This document shows positions 22,187-32,400 of a stretch of 64,000 nt of DNA, in pieces. Each line of letters opens with the position of its first letter. Within the stretch, counting starts at the first letter, position 1. The DNA comes from Pempheris klunzingeri (lineage: Eukaryota; Chordata; Actinopteri; Acropomatiformes; Pempheridae), in contig NC_092014.1 in the NCBI RefSeq assembly GCF_042242105.1, forward strand, positions 1,748,374-1,812,373, given 5' to 3'. The notes under the pieces are model-generated. The model searched no databases, had not been told where the DNA came from, and was given only the letters and a program-made list of their open reading frames with translations. Made by a program: the position numbers and the translations under genes.

Positions 22187-23669
22187 TGACTTCTCTTATT
22201 TCATGTGATGATTTCCTGCATTTAAGAGAGCAAATGAACATTTATAGTGTTAACTAAATATCTGATTTCATACAGAATCTGTTTTCTTTGGTGATTGATT
22301 TATATGGATCCATCACAGAGGCAACACGTCAGTTTGCTGATTTTTGGGTCATTTGTTTCTGTTTTATTACTGTTCTTCTATTTGATGTGCAGCCACAGAA
22401 AACATGCTGCTGAATATTTCACTGTGTCGTCAACAGTTCGGTCCATTACATACCTGCAGTGTCTACAGAGAACAGCTTGTCTTTGTTATGACGGCTACAA
22501 AAACTTAATGGACAAAGTCATTAATAGAACTGATGCAGAATTTTCTATGTGATGTGAAAAGTGGTTTGGTGAATTACTGGTGGCTTTGGTCAGTTTTTAT
22601 GTGGTTTGTGAATAATTTGTGGTTCATGGTGAATAATCTGTAAATGTGTGATTGTAAAATGAAGCAGATGTTGAACACGAGGCCTGAATGAGAAGAGAAC
22701 AGAAAAGCCTGTTGTTTGTCACCACCAACAATGGAGAGAGGTACTTACTGGATTTAAAGATATTAAAGAGCTGTTTCTGCCAATCATCAATAAATACTTT
22801 GAAAAATGGGCTTTGATTCTGTGGAAATCTTCAGGGTTTTAACCGTTTGCCTTCAGCCCGACCGTGTGCTTCCTGCTGTTTGACTAAAATGACTTTTACC
22901 TTTTTCACATGTTCAGTAAAATCCACACGTCGTCCTGCATGTGAATCATTTCATTGGTGCAGCCTGAACTCACTCATCTCCCTGGCAGGTTTTGGGGTGA
23001 GTACGGGAGAGACGGCCGGGACGAATATGATGAGGGTCACATGACTGACGGGGGAGGGCGGCCTACCAGACTGCTCCTCTTCCCAGCTTCTCACAATAAA
23101 CTCACACATGAACTCATCCTTTCTGTCCTAAACTGTAACATAACACCTCACTCATCAAAAACACTTCATTCACCTTCAAACTCCTGAAAATGCTCAGAAA
23201 AGGGGAAAGTTTGAACACCTACAGTTCTGTGACAACTGAAGACCATGTGACACTGTCAAAAACTCTGGAAGAAGACAACAAGTGGCCCTTGAGTTGAGAG
23301 TTTTTGGCAGACTGATGTTTTCAAACTAAACAAAATGATGTTTTCCAACAGCACACTCTGGTTTCACTTTATAACAAGAGGAAACATCTGTGGTATCAAA
23401 TACTGAGATATCACATGATGTAAATATAATGTATTGATTAAGATGTGGTAGGAACTGATACACAATGGTTATTATGACAGGAGTGTTGATCAAATAACCA
23501 AGGTAGTAGAAGATGTAACCAATCAATAAGCATGAAACAATGCAACCAAACATCACATTTTATACTCTGTTTTAAATATAGGATTTTTTAACACTTTGTT
23601 TGAAAAATGCAGTAAGAGCAAACCAGAACCTTAAAGGTGTAAATTGACGTGAAAGTATTGTTTAAAAAG
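22187..23669 (+). other. 3' UTR of copy 4 and following spacer
   Basis: Poly(A) signal at 22789-22794. Layout as behind copy 2. No additional gene recognised. Confidence 0.55.
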
Positions 23670-24014
23670 TGTTGAGGAGGAGCTGGAACCTAATAGTGTC
23701 AGCAGATGGTGCTGTAGGATAAAGACAAAATAATAGCTGCTCAGTGGAAGCTCACAAGGTCGGACAAAGTGATCAGGTCAAGTGGAGTTCAGAGGGACAA
23801 ACTCCTCCTCATCAAAGGTGGTATAATTTCATTGGGTGGGGAAAGATGCTAGGGGGCAGGCAGATGCTGGTTTTGGGTTATAAAAGATGGAACCTGTGCA
23901 TTGTTTAGTCAGAACTGTTTGTTTGGGCTTTGTTGTGGACAATAAACCTCCACTGTGCTGAACTCTGAACTCTCCCGGTGCCTATTTGGAAGATTTACTC
24001 TTTGGTTTTGGAGA
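23670..24014 (+). mobile_element. Candidate solo LTR (unit 4)
   Basis: Equivalent of 9760-10104, with a slightly changed 3' end (GGAGA in place of TGACA). Confidence 0.45.
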
Positions 24015-24465
24015 CTTTGAAGAACCTGGATGGAGAAGATTGACCCAGAAAAGATAAGAATGACGATAAAAGTGATGAGAGCACAGAAAGGAAATGTAAT
24101 GTTGATCACCATAAACAAAGTGGTGTAAACTCTTTATAGCTTCCCACTGTCACCAGGCGTTACAGTTACACTCCACAGCCTGATGGTAACGTCAGTACAG
24201 CCTTCAGCTACATTCATTCATGATGCAAAACACAATGTCTGCTTATCTTCATCTTCATCAGCAGCCACTGTGCAGTATAACCTAACCCCAGCCCTGTTAA
24301 AACAGGGAATAAAAACTGGGAATAAAGGAGCAGTTTCCTCTTTTAAATCTGTAGTTTTCTGCTGACAACAACAATAATTCAAGTTCTGTTTGCTGAAAGT
24401 CGACCTCATTGTTTCAGGTTAAATTTCAACACTGACAACAAATAGTATTGTCTGGTCTCTCTGGA

Positions 24466-25887
24466 ATGGAATCCCCCAATGAATCGTCGCCTTATCGTGG
24501 TCGGGGAGTTTGTGCACCCCTGAGAACCTGGGAGCTGTGTTGTCAGGGGCTATGGCCCCTGGTAGAGTCTCCAAAGGCAAAGTGGTTCCAGGGGAGGGGC
24601 CAGAGTAAGAGCGGTTCAAAAACCCTGTATGAAGAAGAAGCTAAAGAGCAACGTACCCTTGCCTGGGTCAGGGAATCCAGGACCCCCTTCTGGAGCCAGG
24701 CCAAGCACAAAGGAATACCGTAAAACTGCAACCCTGTGGGCTCACCACCTGCAGGGGCCACTATAGGGGGTTGGGTGCATGGAAAGCCGGGCTACAGGCC
24801 GAGGTGGGGTCCTGGGTGTGCAGACCCCCGGCATCGTAGACTGGCTCTAGGGACATGGAACATCACCTCTTTGGCGAGGAAAGAGTCGGAGCTGGTGTGG
24901 GAGGCTGAATGCTACCAGCTAGATATAGTTGGGCTTGCCTCCACGCACACCTCCACATGACTCTGGAACCAAACTCCTGGAGAGGGGCTGGACTCTCTCC
25001 CTTTCCAGAGTTGCCCAGGGTGAGAGGCGCCAGGTGGATGTGGGGATACTCTCAAGTCCCCGGCTGAGCACCGCTATGTTGGACTTCTCCCTGGTGAACA
25101 AGAGGGCTGCCTCCATGTAACTATGGTTTGCTGCTGTGTTTGAGCATAGGGTTGTTCATAAGTGTACATGGTACCAGACCACCTTAGGCCAAAGATCTAT
25201 GATCGACTATGCGGTCGTGTCATCGGATCCGTGGCCATATGTCTTGGACACTCGGGTGAAGAGAGGTCAACTGATCACCACCTGGTGGTGAGTTGGATCA
25301 GATGGCCGGGGAGGCTGACAGACTTGGTAGGCCAAAACGTGTCATGAGGGTTTGCTGGGAACGTCTGGTGGAGGCCCCTGTCCGGGAGGTCTTCAACTCC
25401 CACCCCCGGAAGAGCTTCTTACATCCCGGGAAAAGTTAGGGACATGGAATCCCAGTGGGCCATGTTCAAAGCCTCCATTGCAGAGGAAGCTGCTGAGAGC
25501 TGTGGCCAGGAGGTTGTCGGTGCTGGTCCAAGAACCCGCTGGTGGAGGTCGGCGGTGAGGGAGGCCATCAAGCTGAAGGAGGCCTTTCCAGCCTGGCTGG
25601 CTCTGGGGCTGTGGAGAAGGACTTTCAGGTGGCCTCAAGGAAGTTCCGGCAAACCATTCGGCGGCTCAGGAAGGCAAAGCGGGACTTGGCTCAGGCTGTA
25701 TTCAGCTGGGGAGAACTGCTGACCCGGACTGGGGTTATCATAGGGCGGTGAAAAGGACACTTTGAGGAACTCCTGAACCCAATCAACACTGAGATTTGAC
25801 CTGAGATGCTGAAGGCTCTGGACATTGTTGGGCTGTTGTGGTTGACAAGCCTCTTCAGTGTGACATGGAGGTGAGGGACAGTACCCA
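24466..25887 (+). mobile_element. RTE-type LINE fragment, longest copy (unit 5)
   Basis: Of all copies in the array this retains most of the element. It includes the start of the endonuclease region (LGTWNITSL, then LLERGWTLSLSR), a later endonuclease motif STDHHLVVSWIRW near 25268-25306, and the linker toward the reverse transcriptase (WAMFKASIAEEAAESCGQ). The reverse transcriptase itself is missing and the frame is broken several times. It is the best copy from which to classify the family (RTE/Rex3-like by remembered similarity). Confidence 0.72.
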
Positions 25888-25971
25888 ACTGTGTAAATCA
25901 GAGGGAGGAAACAAAAACCCAAACCAAAATAGCAGCATGAACAGGTTGAGCAGGTAGAGAGCTTTAACACT

Positions 25972-26107
25972 GCAGAACTGAAAGTAAAGTCAGTCAGAGT
26001 GGCAGCCAGGCAGCCGTGGAGACACGTCTGTGTTTCTGTCTGAAGAAAATCCAGACTGACTTCATCAGGTCTCCTCAACAACACAGCAGAGCCTCTGCCA
26101 AACACTG
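25972..26107 (+). promoter_or_regulatory. Promoter-proximal block and non-coding exon 1 of copy 5
   Basis: Conserved block with the GAACTGAAAG form of the IRF-like core and a GTGAGT donor at 26108. From this donor the transcript may join the PYD exon (27907) or go straight to the RING-less TRIM exon (29512). Confidence 0.6.
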
Positions 26108-26355
26108 GTGAGTACAGATGATCACATTTACAGCTTCAACCACCAGGATCAACACAAAGCTTCAGCTCCACTCAGCAGGAAGTTCCTCTCTTCTCATTTC
26201 ACACTTGTGACGTTGGTTAAAGTAGAACTACGGCTGTTTGTCCAGCGACCACTTTAACAGCTTTAAACAGCCTCTGTGTGTCAGCTCTCAGGACTTTAGG
26301 GACTTTAAACTGATTCTCTGTGGTTTGGAGTTTAGTTTCCCTCCACTTTCCTGGC

Positions 26356-27285
26356 AGCCATAACCAGGATAATTTGGCTACATTTCTGTACAGTGGTAGG
26401 AAGCAGAGACACGTCTTCCCTCTTTATATGCAGATGATGTTGAAAAACTCCCGATAATTAGCTTCACTTCAGATATAGTGAAGAATGTAAACTTCTGCAG
26501 TGATTGGGCTCGGGCAAGGCCTGCAGACTTCAGCCATGTTGGAAGTAACTGACTGAGACGTTCATGAAATTCTGCAGGATTGTCGCTCTCAAAGTTTCTG
26601 AACTTTACACATATTTATTTTCTTATTTCTTATTGCCCAACAGGAAGTCAGCCAATTTGGACTCCTTGTGCCAATTTTGATCTCATGAGCGAACGCTTAA
26701 AGACTTTAGGATGCTCAAAAACTCAGGAAACTTTGCGCACTCAATCAAAACCAGTGCATTTTGCCAGAATATGCAGTGATCGGGTTTTTGAGTGTTTTGC
26801 TGGCTCCATAGCGCCCCCATTGCGTGGCAAGACTTAGTCAGAGCATTGTGGCTTCAAATATTAGCAAAATCTGGCACGCACATTGCTCTCATCATGTCAG
26901 ACATATTTCACAGTGGCTCTCATCAGTTCTGCCAAACCCCTGGAGGTACAAAGAGACCTGGGTGCATCTTCTGCATAGTTGGGCCCTTAGAGCACCGCAT
27001 ACCTGCACTCAGTCAAGTGACTTCCTGTCAGCTCTCTGCTATGATGAGTGGGAACAAAATAATTTAATCAAAATCTAAATGTTATCAAACCGAATGGATC
27101 AAATTCTGATCTTGAAACGAGTCATTTCTTGGTTTGTGACTGTCAATGAAAACATGTCCCCTGATTTACAAACGTCTCCTTCACAAAGTGAGTCTGTGGG
27201 AAAAAAAATCTTTTTGGGCCAGTTTGGCGTAACGTGATGGACGCCATTGTTGTAATTACACGGTTTGGCCACAAGGTCAATTTGG
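26356..27285. repeat. Unclassified interspersed-repeat-like sequence in class II introns
   Basis: Begins CAGCCATAACCAGG. Equivalent, somewhat shorter copies lie in the introns of copies 6-9 (about 35072-35812, 42325-43065, 49578-50318, 56841-57581). The GCCAATTTGGACTC and AAGACTTTAGGATGCTC words resemble a dispersed fish repeat I remember but cannot name. Frames across it are not credible genes. Confidence 0.4.
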
Positions 27286-27365
27286 CTTCAAAGTAGGGAT
27301 GTGCAGTTCAAGCCAAAATACTATTTGATAGTTCAACTATGAACTGTTCAAGTATTGTTCGATAA

Positions 27366-27398
27366 CACTCACCTTAAAGCTTCACATTATTATTTTTG
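27366..27398. repeat. Direct repeat, left of PYD cassette
   Basis: The stretch CACTCACCTTAAAGCTTC and what follows to TATTTTTG recurs almost exactly at 28454-28489. Copies 6-9 have a single version that joins the left flank of this repeat to the right flank of the other, as expected if the cassette was lost, or gained with duplication, through these repeats. Confidence 0.65.
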
Positions 27399-27906
27399 TG
27401 TTAAGTCACTTGCTGGCCACTAAACACTGAGTAAAGTACTTACGTTTGCACTAAATGGAAATAATAATAATAATAAAACCTTCCTGCTTGTTTCCTCTGT
27501 TGCTGAGCTTTTGTAAATATCTGATAAATTAGACTGACAATGGTTTAAAAAATGATGCTGTTGTTATTGATGTAGTTTCCACATGATGAATCAGCAACAG
27601 AATTGTGTTGTTTTTTGTATCTTCTGTTGCTGATGTGAAGTTTGAATGGCTGAAAGAGCAATCTGACAGTTCATTAACATCCTACTTTAAAATGTGTAGT
27701 TTCAGTAGTGCTCTAACTCAAAGGCAAGTTTCTTTACTTGAAAGAAGCTGAAGCGGCGTGTCACTTAAAAATGACATGAAATCCAGTCACTGGAGTTCAA
27801 ACAGGACAGAAATCACACAAATCACAATCAGGACTCCTGTTTCTGCTCTGATTCATCAGGTTTCCTGCTGGTTGAAAACACCATCTGATCTCAGCAGGCA
27901 GCCACG

Positions 27907-28290
27907 ATGACTCCTGAGGACCTTTTGAACACTCTGGATGATTTAAAAGACGATGAATTCAGGAGCTTCAAATGGTTTCTGAAGCAGCCCGACAGCCTGG
28001 AATGCTACCAACCCATCAGAGTGTCCCAGCTGGAGGGGGCAGAGAGGACGGACACAGTGGATCTGATGGTGAACACCTACAAACCTGATGGAGCTCTGAA
28101 GGTGGCCAAGAAGGTTTTAGAGAAGATAAACAGGAAAGATCTGGCGCAGAGGCTGTCAGACACCAGATCACCATTACAAGGTCACAATAATAATAATAAT
28201 AATTATGTTAATATCTCTGATGGTAAAATGGTTCCACACCAATTTGTTGAAACGTCAATTCTACTCAGAAAACTCGGTTGCAAATTTTAA
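27907..28290 (+). CDS. Pyrin domain (PYD) exon, possibly the 5' coding exon of a pyrin-like gene
   Basis: A 127-codon frame from ATG. Residues 1 to about 88 are a fish-type PYD (LLNTLDDLKDDEFRSFKWFL, then RTDTVDLMVNTY and VLEKINRKDLAQRL). The PYD is a death-fold domain that recruits ASC or other PYD proteins in inflammasome signalling. After residue 91 the sequence becomes asparagine repeats and looks like read-through into intron. Two candidate donors, at 28181 (CAAG/GTCACA, weak) and 28223 (GATG/GTAAAA, better), both end in phase 1. Joined to the acceptor at 29512 either gives GAC followed by the TRIM ATG in frame. A CTCAGCAG acceptor-like site lies just upstream of the ATG (about 27890-27897). 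If unspliced it would be a stand-alone PYD protein. Confidence 0.8.
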   Translation: MTPEDLLNTLDDLKDDEFRSFKWFLKQPDSLECYQPIRVSQLEGAERTDTVDLMVNTYKPDGALKVAKKVLEKINRKDLAQRLSDTRSPLQGHNNNNNNYVNISDGKMVPHQFVETSILLRKLGCKF

Positions 28291-28370
28291 ACCTGCAGCA
28301 GCTGAATTTTTGGTCACGTTGGGGGGCGGCACAACCAGTAATAAACACATGATGACTCAGGTGTTTATCA

Positions 28371-28456
28371 CTAACTGAGTAAATCAGAGTGAGGAAAAAA
28401 AAACCCAAACCAAAATAGCAGCAGGAACAGGTCGAGCAGGTAGAGAGCTTTCACAC
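28371..28456. repeat. Displaced copy of TRIM promoter-proximal sequence
   Basis: This matches by eye the junction upstream of exon 1 in B units, for example 11579-11664 (shared words AACCAAAATAGCAGCAGGAA and GAGCAGGTAGAGAGCTTTC). Here it sits inside the intron, directly after the PYD cassette, and stops just before the exon 1 block would begin. Confidence 0.7.
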
Positions 28457-28489
28457 TCACCTTCAAGCTTCACATTATTATTATTTTTG
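28454..28489. repeat. Direct repeat, right of PYD cassette
   Basis: Partner of 27366-27398; see that entry. The distance between the two repeats is 1088 bp, close to the 1124-bp length difference between this hAT-like element and its copies in units 6-9. Confidence 0.65.
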
Positions 28490-29513
28490 CTTTTATTGCT
28501 CAAACGCGGCAGAATTACACGTTGGACTTGAACGTTTGGATTAAAGCCAACGTTAAGTCGATCGCTGGCCACGACATCCTCCGTCCACCCAGAAGAAGCA
28601 CTGCAGCAGGAGGAGAGTCGAGATAAGAGCTAAGCTAACCCGGCTAATACCTGCGGCTGCTTCTAGCTGATGTCTGGTTGTGAAGATAGGATACCTTAAA
28701 TGGGACGTGACAGGCAAACTACCAGGCACCAGGAAAAACAAAGGAAAATATACTTCTAAAGCAAAACGATAGTCGTATAAACTATTACATTTTTTGGGGG
28801 GGAAATTAACGAAGATTTCAAAATCATGACCCGTCCCTACTTCAAAAGTCTGGAGACCTTCACAGGGGCTTGGCCCAGCAGCACTGAAAGGCAACCATCT
28901 TCAATTTTAAACAACTTTCATGTATTTTAAGCAAATTTTGGGACATTCAATTTAAATAGTATGTCATGTGACAAGGCGCCACTTTGGAGCTATGGAACGT
29001 TTTTGTAAACTTGTCGTCGAGGTTTCAACACTTAATTTTGATCAGCAGAATATCAACACCTTCTCGACACCAAATTGCGAAGCTTTTCTAGTTTCAGGAA
29101 ACGAGGTTGGCACTTAAAGTTATTAATTCACATGCTGGGTAAGAGTGCAGGCCTGGAGACACCTACATGCCCATGTTGAGTTAGTGTTAGCGCCACCTAC
29201 TGGGCAACAAGAGGTCAGACTTATTTAAAATAGATCATTTGATTTACATGAAATTCACTCTGTGTGGTCTTCACATTAAATACAACAACAGGAAGTATAA
29301 TTTGTGTGTGTTGAATAAAGCCACACACTGAACACAGCAGTTGATGTTTCTCTTGTCACAGCTATAAAAAAAAAAAAAAGAACGACATGCCAAAGTAGCG
29401 AAAATGCAGCTACCGCTCAGCCTGAAAGATCACATTCACTGCTGCTGTAAGCTTCAATCAAAACTGTATTTTGACTACATTGTTTTTCCTTTTCTTTCCC
29501 ACTGTGTGCAGAC

Positions 29514-30920
29514 ATGGCTGCTGCAAACTATCTGAGATCTGAGCAACAAGTGTCCAAACCAGCAGAAGTTCCCTGTGACGTCTGCGCTGGAACCAAACTG
29601 AAGGCCCTGAAGTCCTGCCTGGTGTGTCTGCTCTCCTACTGTGAGACTCACCTGGAGCCTCATCTGACACTGTCAGGCCTGAGAAGACATCAGCTGATCG
29701 ACCCTGTGGAAAACCTGGATAGCAGGATGTGTACGAAGCACGATAAACCTCTGGAGCTGTTCTGTAAGACCGACCAGACGTATATCTGCGTGCTCTGCTC
29801 TGTTTTAGACCACAAGACACATGAGTTTGCTCCTCTGAAAGAAGAATATGAAGGACAGAAGGCCGAGCTGGGGAAGACAGAGGCTGAAATCCAGCAGATG
29901 ATCCAGAAGAGACGACTGAAGATTGAGGAGATCAAACGGTCAGCTGACCTCAGTCAGGAAGATGCAGACAGAGTGATAGCAGAATGTCTTCAGGTCTTCA
30001 CTTCTCTGAAGGAGCGTGTTGAGAGAGGCCAGGCAGAGCTCTTCAACACCATCAAACAGAAGCAGGAAAGAGCAGAAAAACAGGCCCAAGCTTTCATCAG
30101 AGAGCTGGAACAGGAAATCTCTGAGCTGATGAAGAGGAGGACTGAGGTGGAGCAGCTCTCACGCTCTGAAGACCACCTCCATCTCCTCCAGAGTGTCCAG
30201 TCCCTCAACACCAACCAGCCTCCAGCCACCAGGGACTGGACAGAGGTCAGCGTCCCTCCACCGTCCTATGAGGGGACTGTGAGGAGAGCTGTGGCTCAGC
30301 TGGAGCAGGATCTCAGTAAAGAGATGAAGAAGCTGATTAAAGCTGAGCTGAGGAGGGTCCAGAAGTTTGCAGTGGATGTGACTCTTGATCCTGATACAGC
30401 AAATCCTAACCTCATCCTGTCTGATGATGGGAAACAAGTGAATCATGGTGATGTGAGGAAGAAACTCCCAGACAATCCAGAGAGGTTTTCTAAGTGTAAC
30501 ATTGTCTTAGGAGAGCAGAGTTTCTCTTCAGGCAGATTTTACTTTGAGGTTCAGGTTAAAGGAAAAACTGAATGGACTTTAGGAGTGGCCAGAGAGTCGA
30601 TCAACAGGAAAGAGAACATTAGACTGAGCCCTAAGAAAGGTAACTGGACTGTATGGTTGAGGAATGGGAATGAGTACGAAGCTATTGATAACCCTTCAGT
30701 CCGTCTCTCTCTGAGGTCTCAGCCTCAGAAGGTGGGGGTGTTTGTGGACTATGAGGACGGTCTGGTCTCCTTTTATGACGTAGATGCTGCAGCTCTCATC
30801 TACTCCTTCACCGGCTGCTCCTTCACTGAGAAACTCTTCCCCTTCTTCGGTCCGTGTCTTAATGATGGAGGCAAAAACTCTGCCCCTCTGATCATCTCTC
30901 CTGTACACGCAGTAGACTGA
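29514..30920 (+). CDS. TRIM copy 5, RING-less: B-box-coiled coil-PRY-SPRY (468 aa)
   Basis: Same MAAANYLRSE start and upstream acceptor as its neighbours, but residues 11-91 of the full-length copies (the whole RING and its serine-rich linker) are deleted in frame, so the protein runs MAAANYLRSEQQVSKP. Both B-box-like regions, the coiled coil and the PRY-SPRY are intact. Without a RING it is not expected to act as a ubiquitin ligase alone. It might act as a decoy for RING-bearing paralogues through the coiled coil or, if spliced to the PYD at 27907, as a pyrin-like sensor. B-box2 reads TYICVLCSVLDHKTHEF, linking it to copies 6-9. SPRY sites: CNIV, KTEWTLGV, SPKKGN, AIDNPSVRL. No stops in the frame. 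Confidence 0.92.
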   Translation: MAAANYLRSEQQVSKPAEVPCDVCAGTKLKALKSCLVCLLSYCETHLEPHLTLSGLRRHQLIDPVENLDSRMCTKHDKPLELFCKTDQTYICVLCSVLDHKTHEFAPLKEEYEGQKAELGKTEAEIQQMIQKRRLKIEEIKRSADLSQEDADRVIAECLQVFTSLKERVERGQAELFNTIKQKQERAEKQAQAFIRELEQEISELMKRRTEVEQLSRSEDHLHLLQSVQSLNTNQPPATRDWTEVSVPPPSYEGTVRRAVAQLEQDLSKEMKKLIKAELRRVQKFAVDVTLDPDTANPNLILSDDGKQVNHGDVRKKLPDNPERFSKCNIVLGEQSFSSGRFYFEVQVKGKTEWTLGVARESINRKENIRLSPKKGNWTVWLRNGNEYEAIDNPSVRLSLRSQPQKVGVFVDYEDGLVSFYDVDAAALIYSFTGCSFTEKLFPFFGPCLNDGGKNSAPLIISPVHAVD

Positions 30921-32400
30921 TGACTTCTCTTATTTCATGTGATGATTTACTGCATTTAAGAGAGCGAATGAACATTTATAGTGTCAACTAAATATCTGAT
31001 TTCATACAGAATCTGTTTGCTTTGGTGATTGATTTATATGGATCCATCACAGAGGAAACACATCAGTTTGCTGATTTTTGGGTCATTTGTTTCTTTTTTA
31101 TTACTGTTCTTCTATTTGATGTGCAGCCACAGAAAACATGCTGCTGAATATTTCACTGTGTCGTCAACAGTTCGGTCCATTACATACCTGCAGTGTCTAC
31201 AGAGAACAGCTTGTCTTTGTTATGACGGCTACAAAAACTTAATGGACAAAGTCATTAACAGAACTGATGCAGAATTTTCTATGTGATGTGAAAAGTGGTT
31301 TGGTGAATTACTGGTGGCTTTGGTCAGTTTTTATGTGGTTTGTGAATAATTTGTGGTTCATGGTGAATAATCTGTAAATGTGTGATTGTACAATGAAGCA
31401 GATGTTGAACACGAGGCCTGAATGAGAAGAGAACAGAAAAGCCTGTTGTTTGTCACCACCAACAATGGAGAGAGATAATTACTGGATTTAAAGACATTAA
31501 AGAGCTGTTTCTGCCAATCATCAATAAATAGTTTGAAAATTGGGCTTTGATTCTGTGGAAATCTTCAGGGTTTTAACCGTTTGCCTTCAGCCCGACCGTG
31601 TGCTTCCTGCTCTTTGACTAAAATGACTTTTACCTTTTTCACATGTTCAGTAAAATCCACACGTCGTCCTGCATGTGAATCATTTCATTGGTGCAGCCTG
31701 AACTCGCTCATCTCCCTGGCAGGTTTTGGGATGAGTACAGGAGAGACCGGGACTGATATGATGAGGGTCACATGACTGACGGGGGAGGGCGGCCTACCAG
31801 ACTGCTCCTCTTCCCAGCTTCTCACAATAAACTCACACATGAACTCATCCTTTCTGTCCTAAACTGTAACATAACACCTCACTCATCACAAACACTTCAT
31901 TCACCTTCAAACTCCTGAAAATGCTCAGAAAAGGGGAAAGTTTGAACACCTACAGTTCTGTGACAACTGAAGACCATGTGACACGGTCAAAAACTCTGGA
32001 AGAAAACAACAAGTGGTCCTTGAGTTGAGATGTTTTGGCAGACTACAGTTTTCAAACTAAAGAAAATTATGCTTTCCAACGGCACACTCTGGTTTCACTT
32101 TATAACAAGAGGAAACATCTGTGGTATCAAATACTGAGATATCACATGATGTAAATATAATGTATTGATTAAGATGTGGTAGGAACTGATACACGATGGT
32201 TAGTATGACAGGAGTGTTGATCAAATAACCAAGGTAATAGAAGATGTAACCAATCAATAAGCATGAAACAATGCAACCAAATATGACATTTTATACTCTG
32301 TTTTAAATATAGGATTTTTTAACACTTTGTTTAAAAAATGCAGAAAGAGGAAACCAGAACCTTAAAGGTGTAAATTGAAGTGAAAGTATTGTTTAAAAAG
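30921..32400 (+). other. 3' UTR of copy 5 and following spacer
   Basis: Poly(A) signal at 31523-31528; layout as behind copy 4. No gene recognised. Confidence 0.55.

Larger units (their letters stand above)
27294..28839. mobile_element. hAT-like non-autonomous element carrying the PYD cassette
   Basis: The left end TAGGGATGTG and right end CGTCCCTA form imperfect terminal inverted repeats. They are flanked by CTTCAAAG on the left and CTTCAAAA on the right, an 8-bp target duplication typical of hAT elements. The same element, about 422 bp long with CTTCAAAG on both sides, sits at 35821-36242, 43074-43495, 50327-50748 and 57590-58011. In copy 5 it is 1546 bp because of the PYD-bearing insert. 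No transposase is present. Confidence 0.68.
26108..29511 (+). other. Enlarged intron of TRIM copy 5 (class II, 3404 bp) containing the PYD frame
   Basis: The intron follows copies 2-4 only as far as TTTCCTGG (26355). It then switches to a different sequence shared with copies 6-9, rejoining at TTGACTACA just before the acceptor. The class II part starts with an unclassified repeat (26356-27285). In copy 5 alone it holds a PYD cassette. The acceptor is the usual TGTGCAG ending 29511. Confidence 0.7.
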
